A stretch of 64,000 bases of DNA. Source: Novosphingobium pentaromativorans US6-1. Its GTDB lineage: Bacteria > Pseudomonadota > Alphaproteobacteria > Sphingomonadales > Sphingomonadaceae. The DNA is taken from assembly GCF_000767465.1 (NCBI RefSeq), contig NZ_CP009291.1, forward strand, positions 2,125,501 to 2,189,500. Direction: 5' to 3'. Position numbers and translations under genes: made by a program. Positions 1 to 8,822 of the stretch are shown one piece after another. How positions within the stretch are numbered: position 1 is the first letter of the stretch; every line of letters begins with the position of its first letter. The notes below the pieces were generated by a model. It saw only the letters and a program-made list of their open reading frames with translations. It was not told where the DNA came from and searched no databases.

Positions 1-767
1 CGGCCAAGGGCAAGCCGCTGGGCCGCCGCGTCCAGATCGGTTTCGACCCGGAAACCGGCGAGGAACTCTACGAGGAAAACCAGCTCGACTACGAAGTGCT
101 GCCGCAGATCGTCCTGATCGTCGACGAGCTGGCCGACCTCATGGTCACCGTCGGCAAGGAAATCGAAGTGCTGATCCAGCGCCTCTCGCAAAAGAGCCGC
201 GCGGCGGGCATTCACCTGATCATGGCCACGCAGCGTCCCTCGGTCGACGTCATCACCGGCGTCATCAAGGCCAACCTGCCCACGCGTATTTCCTTTGCCG
301 TGACCAGCCGCATCGACAGCCGCACGATCCTGGGCGAACAGGGCGCCGAACAGCTGCTGGGCAAGGGCGACATGCTCTACAAGCCCAACACCGACCCGAT
401 CAAACGCGTCCACGGCCCCTTCGTCTCGGACGAGGAAGTCGAACATGTCGCCGACTTCTGGCGCACGCAGGGCAAGCCGGAATACATCGACGCCGTCACC
501 GAAGAGCCCGAAGAAGGCAGCTTCGGCTTCGACGATCTCAACGCCACCGCCTCGGACAATCCCGAGGAGCGCAAGTACCTGCAGGTCTGCCAGCTCGTGT
601 TCGAGAACCAGAAGGTTTCGGTCTCGTGGCTCCAGCGCCAGATGGGCGTAGGATACAACACCGCGGCCAAGTGGGTGGAGCGCATGGAGAACGACGGTTA
701 CGTCGGCCCGGCCAATCACGTCGGCCGCCGCGACATCTATCGCGACGAGAACGGCAACCCGCTGTAA
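1..767 (+). CDS. ftsK: DNA translocase FtsK, C-terminal part (5' end outside window)
   Basis: This is the 3' end of the septal DNA translocase, which pumps chromosome DNA at division and activates XerCD at dif. The frame is open from base 3 with no start, so the gene begins upstream of the window. The visible part has the Walker B segment (IVLIVDELADLM) and the RecA-like core that follows (MATQRPSVDVITG, GEQGAEQLLGKGDMLY). It ends in the winged-helix gamma domain that reads KOPS sequences (VSVSWLQRQMGVGYNTAAKW). The family is normally 750-850 residues, so roughly the last 255 are present. The next gene is 290 bases away, so ftsK probably ends its transcript here. Identification is firm. Confidence 0.96.
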   Translation, partial: AKGKPLGRRVQIGFDPETGEELYEENQLDYEVLPQIVLIVDELADLMVTVGKEIEVLIQRLSQKSRAAGIHLIMATQRPSVDVITGVIKANLPTRISFAVTSRIDSRTILGEQGAEQLLGKGDMLYKPNTDPIKRVHGPFVSDEEVEHVADFWRTQGKPEYIDAVTEEPEEGSFGFDDLNATASDNPEERKYLQVCQLVFENQKVSVSWLQRQMGVGYNTAAKWVERMENDGYVGPANHVGRRDIYRDENGNPL

Positions 768-1057
768 CTGCGAAGCGGGTCGGCCGCGGGGGTCTTGCCC
801 CCTCGACAGGCCGGTTTGAGCGGGGCAGCTCAAGGCAGGCGGGGTGTGGTGACCGGGTGCCGCGCTGTAAAGCGTTCCGCCCGGGGCCCGCTCATCCCGC
901 GCTTATGGAACCATACACCCCGGCACTCCGATCGGCCTTCCACCCGCGACAAACCACGCCTACCGCACGCCGAACGGCAAGTCGGCGCTAGATTCCCGGG
1001 CGCCGGCCACTACATAGACCCCAACCAGTTCTCACCCAACCTGCCGGAAAGACCCAG
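768..1057. other. Intergenic region, ftsK to antiporter
   Basis: This 290-base GC-rich gap has no open frame with protein-like composition and no tRNA-like fold that I can see. A short G-run/C-run stem (GGGGG-TCTTG-CCCCC at about 789-803) lies just after ftsK but lacks a T-run. The last 20 bases hold a GGAAAG Shine-Dalgarno for the antiporter gene. Confidence 0.5.
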
Positions 1058-2812
1058 ATGGAACAACATGCGCAGGACTTCCTGCTGAGGGACGGCTTCC
1101 TGCTGCTCGGCACTGCGCTGGTCTTCGTCCTGCTGTTCCGGCGGCTGGGCCTGGGCGCGACCCTGGGTTACCTGCTCGCCGGAGCGATCCTCGGGCCTTA
1201 CGAGCTCGACCTGATCGGCGACCCCGAAAGCAAGATCGGCATTGCCGAGCTGGGCATCACCCTGCTGCTCTTCGTCGTCGGCCTCGAACTGGCACCCCGG
1301 CGACTGTGGCGCATGCGGCACGAAATCTTCGGGCTGGGCCTGCTGCAAGTCGCACTGTGCGGGCTTGCGGTTTCGGCGGTGATCCATGTCTTTGCCGGCT
1401 TCACCATCGAGGCCTCGCTGGCGCTGGGCCTGCCGCTCGGACTGTCATCGACGGCGCAGGTCCTGCCGATGCTGCAAAGCGCGGGCCGCCTGCACACCCC
1501 GTTCGGCGAGCGCGCCTTTGCAGTGCTGCTCTTCCAGGATCTCTCGATCATCCCGCTGATCACGATCATCGCGGCGATGAACCGCAATCCCAACCTGCCG
1601 GAAGGCCCTCCGGGCTGGCAGCTGGCGCTGCTGACGGTTGCCGCCATCGTCGGGCTGATCGCGGCGGGGCGTTTCGTCATCCGTCCGCTGTTCCGCCTGA
1701 TCGGCAACCTCGGCGAGCGCGAGATGTTCGTCTTCGCCGCGCTGTTCACGGTGATTGCCTCGGCCGCGCTGATGCAGTGGCTTGGCCTTTCGACCGCACT
1801 GGGCGCCTTCATCGCCGGTGTCATGCTGGCCGACTCGCCCTATCGCCACGAACTGGAAGCGGACGTCGAGCCGTTCCGCTCGATCCTGCTGGGTCTGTTC
1901 TTCATGTCGGTTGGCATGATGCTCGACCTTTCCGCCATCGCCGAGCGGCCGCTGTTCGTCGCGGCCATGGCAACGGCGCTGATCGCGGTAAAGGCGACGA
2001 TCATCTTCGCGCTGGGACTGGCTTTCCGGATGAACTGGCGCAGTGCGCTGGCCCTTGGCCTGTTGCTCAGCCAGGGGGGCGAATTCGGCTTCGTCCTGTT
2101 CGCGCAGGCGCAGAATGCGTGGCTGATCGAACCGCAGGCAGCCAGCCTGTTCAGCGCCATCGTCACCCTGTCGATGATCACCACCCCGTTCCTGATGATG
2201 GCAACGCGGCCCTTTCGCGAAACTCCGGCGGGCCGGAAGGAGCGCGAGGCCCCGCAAGAGGACGGTGCCAGCGCATTGGTGGTCGGTTACGGACGCTTCG
2301 GCCAGACCGTAGCGCAAATCCTGATCGCCGCCGAAATCCAGGTAACGCTCATCGACAACGATATCGAAATGATCGACCGGGCAGGCTCCTTCGGGGCCAA
2401 GGTCTACTTCGGCGATGGCACGCGGCTCGACCTGCTGCGACAGGCAGGCGCGGCCAATGCGCAGATGATCCTCTTCTGCATCGATGGCGACCAGTTGACC
2501 GACACCTTCCTGCATGCCGTTCATGCCGCCTTCCCCGAAGCGCAGATCCATGCCCGCGTCTTCGATCGCCGCACGCTGCTGCGGCTCAAGGACACTCCAG
2601 TGAAGTTCATGGCCCGCGAGGTGATCGAATCGGCCGTCGTCCTCGCCCGCTCCGCGCTCGACGGACTGGGTGTCTCGCTCGAGGACATCGACAAGGCCGA
2701 AGGCGACTATCGCCGGAATGACAAGGAAAGGCTTTCCCTCCAGCGCGAAGCCGGAGACCTGCGCGTCGCGCACGACCGGATTTTCACCCAGCCGACGCGC
2801 GACAGGTCCTGA
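1058..2812 (+). CDS. CPA2-family monovalent cation:proton antiporter (Kef-type)
   Basis: This 584-residue membrane protein exchanges K+ or Na+ for H+ and sits in the inner membrane. Residues about 1-385 form the Na+/H+ exchanger domain, with roughly 12 hydrophobic segments; the first half carries LGYLLAGAILGPYELDLIG, characteristic of the KefB/KefC/YbaL branch. After a charged linker, residues about 400-520 are a TrkA-N/RCK nucleotide-binding domain starting with the Rossmann motif ALVVGYGRFGQTVA, which gates the channel. The length matches KefB/KefC (about 600). No KefF/KefG-type flavoprotein partner lies next to it, so glutathione gating is uncertain and I do not assign kefB or kefC. The start at 1058 follows GGAAAG at good spacing. 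Confidence 0.93.
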   Translation: MEQHAQDFLLRDGFLLLGTALVFVLLFRRLGLGATLGYLLAGAILGPYELDLIGDPESKIGIAELGITLLLFVVGLELAPRRLWRMRHEIFGLGLLQVALCGLAVSAVIHVFAGFTIEASLALGLPLGLSSTAQVLPMLQSAGRLHTPFGERAFAVLLFQDLSIIPLITIIAAMNRNPNLPEGPPGWQLALLTVAAIVGLIAAGRFVIRPLFRLIGNLGEREMFVFAALFTVIASAALMQWLGLSTALGAFIAGVMLADSPYRHELEADVEPFRSILLGLFFMSVGMMLDLSAIAERPLFVAAMATALIAVKATIIFALGLAFRMNWRSALALGLLLSQGGEFGFVLFAQAQNAWLIEPQAASLFSAIVTLSMITTPFLMMATRPFRETPAGRKEREAPQEDGASALVVGYGRFGQTVAQILIAAEIQVTLIDNDIEMIDRAGSFGAKVYFGDGTRLDLLRQAGAANAQMILFCIDGDQLTDTFLHAVHAAFPEAQIHARVFDRRTLLRLKDTPVKFMAREVIESAVVLARSALDGLGVSLEDIDKAEGDYRRNDKERLSLQREAGDLRVAHDRIFTQPTRDRS

Positions 2813-2843
2813 ACGCACCGGTGCCCTGAACCTGCGCGGTCGG

Positions 2844-3305
2844 TCAGGCGCCGGGTACCGCGTATCCCTCGAAGCGCTTGATCCGCCGCAGCGAGAAGCT
2901 GGTGCGCATCGACGAGACGCCGGGAAGACGCGCGAGGCAATCGCGGTGGATCCGGTCATAGTGGTCGAGGTCGACCGCAGCCACGCGCAGCTGATAGTCG
3001 GCCGCGCCCGACATGAGGTGGCATTCGAGGATCTCGTCGAAGTCGCACACGGCGCGCTCGAACCGGTCCATCGCCTCACGGCTCTGGCTGTTGAGGGTGA
3101 TTTCGACGAAGACTTCCACCGACAGGCCGAGTCGCCGGGCGTCGACGCGGGCAGCATAACCAAGGATCAGTCCCTGCTCTTCCAGCGACCGGATGCGCCG
3201 GTGGCAGGCAGAGGACGACAGGTTCACGCGTTCGGCCAGATCGGCAAGCGAACGCGACGAATCCGCCTGTAGCGCGGCAAGCAAGGCGCGATCGGCCCTG
3301 TCCAT
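2844..3305 (-). CDS. Lrp/AsnC-family transcriptional regulator (AldR-like)
   Basis: This 153-residue regulator has an N-terminal winged helix (residues about 1-60; LADLAERVNLSSSACHRRIR is the helix-turn-helix) and a C-terminal RAM/AsnC ligand domain (about 65-145). It is divergent from the alanine dehydrogenase gene, and such Lrp proteins (AldR in other bacteria) typically control ald in response to amino acids. Its ATG directly abuts the first of four similar AT-rich boxes in the shared intergenic region. The Shine-Dalgarno AGGGA lies inside that box, which implies autoregulation. The function as the ald regulator is inferred from position. Confidence 0.92.
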   Translation of the reverse strand: MDRADRALLAALQADSSRSLADLAERVNLSSSACHRRIRSLEEQGLILGYAARVDARRLGLSVEVFVEITLNSQSREAMDRFERAVCDFDEILECHLMSGAADYQLRVAAVDLDHYDRIHRDCLARLPGVSSMRTSFSLRRIKRFEGYAVPGA

Positions 3306-3412
3306 GGGATATTTTCCCTACTTCTGTTCAAAGATGGAATATTATCCCACCTATCCACATCCGCAAGGGCAATTTTGGTGAAACATTGCTGCTGTTCGGG
3401 TGTATTTTCCCA
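3306..3412. promoter_or_regulatory. Four-box Lrp operator array between lrp and ald
   Basis: Four related boxes lie at 3306-3318 (GGGATATTTTCCC), 3336-3348 (GGAATATTATCCC), 3367-3379 (GGGCAATTTTGGT, the most degenerate) and 3398-3411 (GGGTGTATTTTCCC). Their centres are 30, 31 and about 31 bases apart, close to three helical turns, so all face the same side of the helix. The region is strikingly AT-rich for this genome. Lrp proteins form octamers that wrap phased sites, so this is the likely binding platform. The first box covers the regulator's own ribosome-binding site. Confidence 0.75.
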
Positions 3413-3443
3413 TGCAGGAAATCATCGATGCTGGAGACGAACC

Positions 3444-4559
<1,116 letters not shown>

Positions 4560-4613
4560 GAAAAATCACTAGAAATTAACCGTATTTTCAGTGAGCTCCG
4601 GCATTCCTTACGA

Positions 4614-6320
4614 ATGATCCGGAGCCGCTGGAAATTGCTGTTGAGCCTGCTCCTGCTCGCATGGGCAGGACTGGCATCGGCTGCGCCTGTCGGACACGAA
4701 TTTCCCATCGGTTCGACCTGTTTCGCATCCGGAACGCTGCAAACGAGCTACCGCGAGATCGCGCAGGACCGCTCGCGCTGGACTTGCCAGCCCGGCGGCG
4801 CCTCCATCGTCGGCCAGCGATCCTTCGTCCGCTTCGACATGCACGGGCGCAAGGCCATCGAAAACCCGGTGCTGACCACACGCCTGACGCTGTTTTCGGC
4901 CATGCGCGTCACTGCCATCGGCACCAGCGGTGAAATCCGCAGCCTCGCTTTCGGCCGCGATGACATGGCTTTCGCGACCGATGACTGGCTCATGCGCGTG
5001 GCCCTGCCCCGCCTGTCGCAGCCGGTCGCCTCCTATGTCGCCGAGTTCGACCTGCCCCGCCACGTGGGAGTCCTGACCGCCGCGAGCGTCGGCCCTGCCC
5101 CCAGGGCCATGGATGTCGGACGCTCGGAGCTGGTCATCGCCTGGCTGTGCGGCCTGCTGTGCGTTCCCCTCGTCCTGAACTTCGCGTTCTTCCGCGTCCT
5201 GCGCCAGCGCTTCGTGCTCTGGCATGCGGCGGCAGTGCTGTTCATGCTCATCCAGACCGTCGTCAGCAGCGGCCTCATCAACCGCTTCGTCTCGCTATCG
5301 ATGATGGAACTGAGCGTCCTGTCGGCGGGCAGTTGGGGCATGGCGATAACCACCGCATCGCTGTTCATCAGCGACCTGATCGAACCGGGCAAGCTCGACC
5401 GTATCCAGGTTACCATGCTGCGCTGGCTGGGCCCCTGGGTCATCGCCTGGAGCTACATCTATCTCTTCGCGGCCGATCCGATCCGGCCGCTCTCGGCCCA
5501 GGGGTATCTGGCGAGCTACGTCCCTGTGATACTGGTCTTCGCATGGGCCTTCATGACCGCGGCCAGCCGCGGCAGCCGGGCGATCCTGTTCCAGATCGTC
5601 GCCTGGGCGCCGATGATGCTGACCGGCGCCCTGCGCATCCTTTCCGCCCTCGGCCTGTTCGAAGTGCCGATCGAACTGATGCTCGAGCAGCACATCTCGA
5701 TCGGCTTCGAAGTCGTGGTCACCTCGATCGGCGTGGCCGACCGCTTCATGGCGATCAAGCGTCAGCGCGACCATGCACTGGCCCATACCAAGATCCTCGA
5801 AGGTCTGGCTGCGCGCGATCCGCTGACCGGCCTCTATAACCGGCGCGGAATCGAGGAACGCTTCGACGACCTGACTGAAGAGGGCTTTGCCACGATGGCC
5901 CTGCTCGACCTCGATCACTTCAAGGTGATCAACGACACCATGGGCCATGCCACCGGCGATGCCGTGCTGCAGGCGGTCGCCGTCGCGCTCGGGGCTGACG
6001 AGGACACCCTGGCGGTGCGCATCGGCGGCGAGGAATTCCTCCTTCTCCTGCGCGGCAAGGACGGTCCCGAACGCGCGGAACGCCGCCGCAAGTCGATCCC
6101 GGCCCGCATCGCCGCCGAGATACCCGGCCTCGACCGCCTGGTAACCGCGAGCATGGGCATGGTGACCTGCACTTCGCCGGTGCGGTTCTCTGAACTCTAC
6201 AGCCGCTGCGACCACCTGCTTTACGAGGCCAAGGCGGCAGGCCGGAACCGGACCGAACGCGAGGTCCTGACCCCGCAGCCCCTGCGCGAGACCGGCGCGA
6301 CCGTGGTCAACTTGCGCTGA
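4614..6320 (+). CDS. Membrane-bound GGDEF diguanylate cyclase with 7TM-type sensor
   Basis: This 568-residue protein probably makes the second messenger cyclic di-GMP. It starts with a signal peptide (LLLSLLLLAWAGLASAAP), then an extracytoplasmic beta-rich domain (about 25-165), then about seven hydrophobic helices (170-380) as in 7TMR-DISM receptors. The C-terminal GGDEF domain (about 400-550) has DPLTGLYNRRG at its start and an active-site GGEEF, a functional variant. I see no RxxD inhibitory site just ahead of GGEEF, so product inhibition may be weak. Its last 14 bases overlap the end of the convergent thioesterase gene. The effector is unknown; a PilZ protein lies at 22.4 kb. Confidence 0.93.
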   Translation: MIRSRWKLLLSLLLLAWAGLASAAPVGHEFPIGSTCFASGTLQTSYREIAQDRSRWTCQPGGASIVGQRSFVRFDMHGRKAIENPVLTTRLTLFSAMRVTAIGTSGEIRSLAFGRDDMAFATDDWLMRVALPRLSQPVASYVAEFDLPRHVGVLTAASVGPAPRAMDVGRSELVIAWLCGLLCVPLVLNFAFFRVLRQRFVLWHAAAVLFMLIQTVVSSGLINRFVSLSMMELSVLSAGSWGMAITTASLFISDLIEPGKLDRIQVTMLRWLGPWVIAWSYIYLFAADPIRPLSAQGYLASYVPVILVFAWAFMTAASRGSRAILFQIVAWAPMMLTGALRILSALGLFEVPIELMLEQHISIGFEVVVTSIGVADRFMAIKRQRDHALAHTKILEGLAARDPLTGLYNRRGIEERFDDLTEEGFATMALLDLDHFKVINDTMGHATGDAVLQAVAVALGADEDTLAVRIGGEEFLLLLRGKDGPERAERRRKSIPARIAAEIPGLDRLVTASMGMVTCTSPVRFSELYSRCDHLLYEAKAAGRNRTEREVLTPQPLRETGATVVNLR

Positions 6321-6705
6321 AGCAGTCGACCACTTCAGCCGGAACCCGCATGATCCGGCCGCTGGCAATATCGATCATCGCCCATGTCGTGCGCGCCGAT
6401 ACGATCACCTTGCCCTTGGCATTGCGAAAGTCGACGCAGCGGTCGAAACGCGCGCCGCTCGGCCCATCGGGAATGAAAGTCTCCGCGGTCACGCTTTCGC
6501 CTTCGCGGATATTGCCGCGATAGTCGATCTCGTGGCGGGTCACGACCCAGGCATAACGCTCCTGGTGTTCGGGCAGTGCATCGGCCTCCCAGTGGGCGGT
6601 CGCAATCGCTTCCATCCACTGCACCCAGACCGCGTTGTTGACGTGGCCCATCACGTCGATGTGTTCGGCCTCGGCGGTAAAGGTGCAGGTAAACCGGTCG
6701 CTCAA
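6307..6705 (-). CDS. Acyl-CoA thioesterase, 4HBT/YbgC-like hotdog fold
   Basis: This small 132-residue protein has a single hotdog domain and probably hydrolyses acyl-CoA thioesters. The hallmark is HIDVMGHVNNAVWVQWME near the N-terminus, matching the 4HBT active-site helix of the YbgC/FadM type. I place the start at the TTG at 6705, because TTGA overlaps the stop of the upstream peptidase gene and GTGGAGG sits just ahead. Longer in-frame starts lie inside the peptidase gene and give unrelated residues. It is thus translationally coupled to oligopeptidase B. The physiological substrate is not evident. Confidence 0.88.
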   Translation of the reverse strand: MSDRFTCTFTAEAEHIDVMGHVNNAVWVQWMEAIATAHWEADALPEHQERYAWVVTRHEIDYRGNIREGESVTAETFIPDGPSGARFDRCVDFRNAKGKVIVSARTTWAMIDIASGRIMRVPAEVVDCFSAS

Positions 6706-8771
6706 ACCTCCACTCCGAGCTGCCACAGGATAAAGGCGAATTCCTCCGCTGTTTCCTTCAGGCTTTCGAACCGGCCCGACTTGCCGCCGTGCCCGGCACC
6801 CATGTTGGTCTTGAGGATCAGTTCGTTGCCGTCGGTCTTCAACTCGCGCAGCCGCGCGACCCACTTGGCCGGCTCCCAGTAAGTCACGCGCGGGTCGTTG
6901 AGACCGGCGGTGACCATGATCGGCGGATAGGCCTGCGGCTTGACCTGGTCATAGGGGGAATAGCTCAGGATCAGTTCGAAGGCGGCCCGGTCCTCGATCG
7001 GATTGCCCCATTCCGGCCATTCGCCCGGCGTAAGCGGCAGGCTCTCGTCGAGCATGGTGTTGAGCACGTCGACGAAAGGCACGTGGGCGACGACCGCCCC
7101 GAACAGGTCGGGATCGGAATTGACCACCGCGCCCATCAGCTCGCCGCCGGCCGAACCGCCCGAGATCGAGATCTTGCCCGGCGCCGTGAAGCCGCGCTCC
7201 ACCAGACCCCTGGCGACGTCGACGAAGTCGTTGAAGGTGTTGGTCCGCCGCTCCAGCTTGCCCGCCTTGTACCAGGCACGGCCGAGATCGTCGCCGCCGC
7301 GGATATGGGCGATGGCGAAGGCGAAGCCGCGATCGACAAGGCTGAGACGCGAGGTCGAGAACCCTGGCTCGATGGCGATGCCATATGCGCCGTAGCCGTA
7401 GAGGTGGAGCGGCCCCGCCCCGGTCCGGTCACGGCGATAGACCAGGCTGACGGGAACCGCGGTCCCGTCGCGCGCGGTGATTTCCAGCCGCTCGGTCGCA
7501 TAGAGCGAAGCGTCGTAGCCCGAGGGAATTTCCTGCACCTTGAGCGTCTCGAGCGTGCGCCCTGCCACGTCGTAGTCATAGACCGTTGCCGGGCTGACCA
7601 TCGATTCGTAACTCAGCCGCAGCGTATCCATGTGCCATTCGGGATTGTTCGAAAGGCCCGCCGAATAGCTCGCTTCGGGAAAAACGATCGGCTCCACGCG
7701 CGCTGGGTCGTCGTAATAGCGGACCTCGATCTGGTCGAGGCCGGCGCGGCGCCCCTCGATCACGTAGAAGTCGCGGAACAGATCGACGCCGGTCAGGTAG
7801 AAGTCGTCCGACCCCTCGATCAGCGTCGTCCACTCGCCCGGATTGTCCAGCGGCGCCGTGGCGAGGCGGAAGTTCTCGTGCGTATCGTTGGCATGGATGT
7901 AGAGCACGCCCTCGCGTTCATCGACATCGTACTCCACGCCCTTGCTGCGCGGCTTGACGAGGATCTGCTCGCCGAGCGGATCCGCGGTCCGCACCAGCCG
8001 CGCCTCGCTCGTCTCGTGATCGCTGGTGCCGATGATCAGCCAGTCCTCGTTCGACGAAAGCGAGGAGCCGACGCGGAAGCCGTCGTCGCTCTCGTGATAG
8101 AGCTCCACGTCCTTGTCGAGCGGATCGCCCAGCCAGTGCAGGCGGGCATTGTCGGTGCGCCACTGTTCGTTGGCGAGCGAATAGACGAGGCCCCTGTCAT
8201 CGCCGACCCAGACCAGCGAAGACAACGTACCGGGGATCTCGTCAGGCAGCAGTTCCCCGGTCTCGAGGTTCTTGATCCGCGCGGTGAAGCGCTCCGATCC
8301 GCTGTCATCGAACGAATAGGCCAGCAACCTGCCGCCCTTGCTGACCGAGATCGCGCCGAGACTGAAGTATTCCTTGCCCTCGGCCAGCGAGACTTCGTCG
8401 AGGATCAACTGGTCCTCGCCGCCGCCCACGGGCCTGCGCCACCACTTCTTGTACTCCGCGCCTTCCTCGAACTCGATCCAGTAGTGCCAGTCGCCGTCCT
8501 TCTGCGGTACCGACTTGTCGGCTTCCTTGATCCGCGCGCGCATTTCCTTGAACAATGTGTCGATTGCGCCCTTGCGATCGGCCATTCGCGCCTCGAACCA
8601 GCGGTTCTCCGCTTCCAGGTGCGCCAGCACTTCCTTGTCGGTGACCTGCGGATAACCGGGGTCGCGCAGCCAGGCGTAGTCGTCGGAGACGCTCAGCCCG
8701 TGGTACGTGAAGGAATGCGGCTTCTTTGCCGCCTGGGGAGGACCTGCAACGGTCTGGGTGGAATCTGCCAT
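6702..8771 (-). CDS. ptrB: Oligopeptidase B-type S9 family serine peptidase
   Basis: This 689-residue cytoplasmic prolyl-oligopeptidase-family enzyme probably cleaves short peptides after basic residues. The N-terminal half (about 10-410) is the seven-bladed beta-propeller that admits only small substrates. The C-terminal alpha/beta-hydrolase half carries the nucleophile in ISGGSAGGELMG and the catalytic His in GAGHGGKSGRF. The N-terminus with DDYAWLRDPGYP is typical of oligopeptidase B rather than prolyl endopeptidase. I use the ATG at 8771 (MADSTQ); an ATG three codons upstream (8780) is equally possible. It is divergent from an aminopeptidase P gene across about 50 bases, suggesting shared control of peptide breakdown. 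Confidence 0.93.
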   Translation of the reverse strand: MADSTQTVAGPPQAAKKPHSFTYHGLSVSDDYAWLRDPGYPQVTDKEVLAHLEAENRWFEARMADRKGAIDTLFKEMRARIKEADKSVPQKDGDWHYWIEFEEGAEYKKWWRRPVGGGEDQLILDEVSLAEGKEYFSLGAISVSKGGRLLAYSFDDSGSERFTARIKNLETGELLPDEIPGTLSSLVWVGDDRGLVYSLANEQWRTDNARLHWLGDPLDKDVELYHESDDGFRVGSSLSSNEDWLIIGTSDHETSEARLVRTADPLGEQILVKPRSKGVEYDVDEREGVLYIHANDTHENFRLATAPLDNPGEWTTLIEGSDDFYLTGVDLFRDFYVIEGRRAGLDQIEVRYYDDPARVEPIVFPEASYSAGLSNNPEWHMDTLRLSYESMVSPATVYDYDVAGRTLETLKVQEIPSGYDASLYATERLEITARDGTAVPVSLVYRRDRTGAGPLHLYGYGAYGIAIEPGFSTSRLSLVDRGFAFAIAHIRGGDDLGRAWYKAGKLERRTNTFNDFVDVARGLVERGFTAPGKISISGGSAGGELMGAVVNSDPDLFGAVVAHVPFVDVLNTMLDESLPLTPGEWPEWGNPIEDRAAFELILSYSPYDQVKPQAYPPIMVTAGLNDPRVTYWEPAKWVARLRELKTDGNELILKTNMGAGHGGKSGRFESLKETAEEFAFILWQLGVEV

Positions 8772-8822
8772 GTCTCGCATCTATGTTGGCGCAATGCCCC
8801 CCGCAAGTCGGATACCGAAACC

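Noticed and set aside
1058..2812. Assignment of the antiporter as KefB or KefC
   Set aside because: No KefF/KefG partner and no visible glutathione-site signature that I can verify by eye; only the family is stated.
1445..3163. 572-codon minus-strand frame antisense to the antiporter gene
   Set aside because: Spans the antiporter gene end and part of the lrp gene in the wrong frame; no protein-like features.
6789..8822. Very long open frame on the plus strand opposite ptrB
   Set aside because: It joins the pepP frame only because high-GC codon use keeps the antisense frame open; its translation is Arg/Asp/Val-rich with no family features, while ptrB on the other strand is unmistakable.
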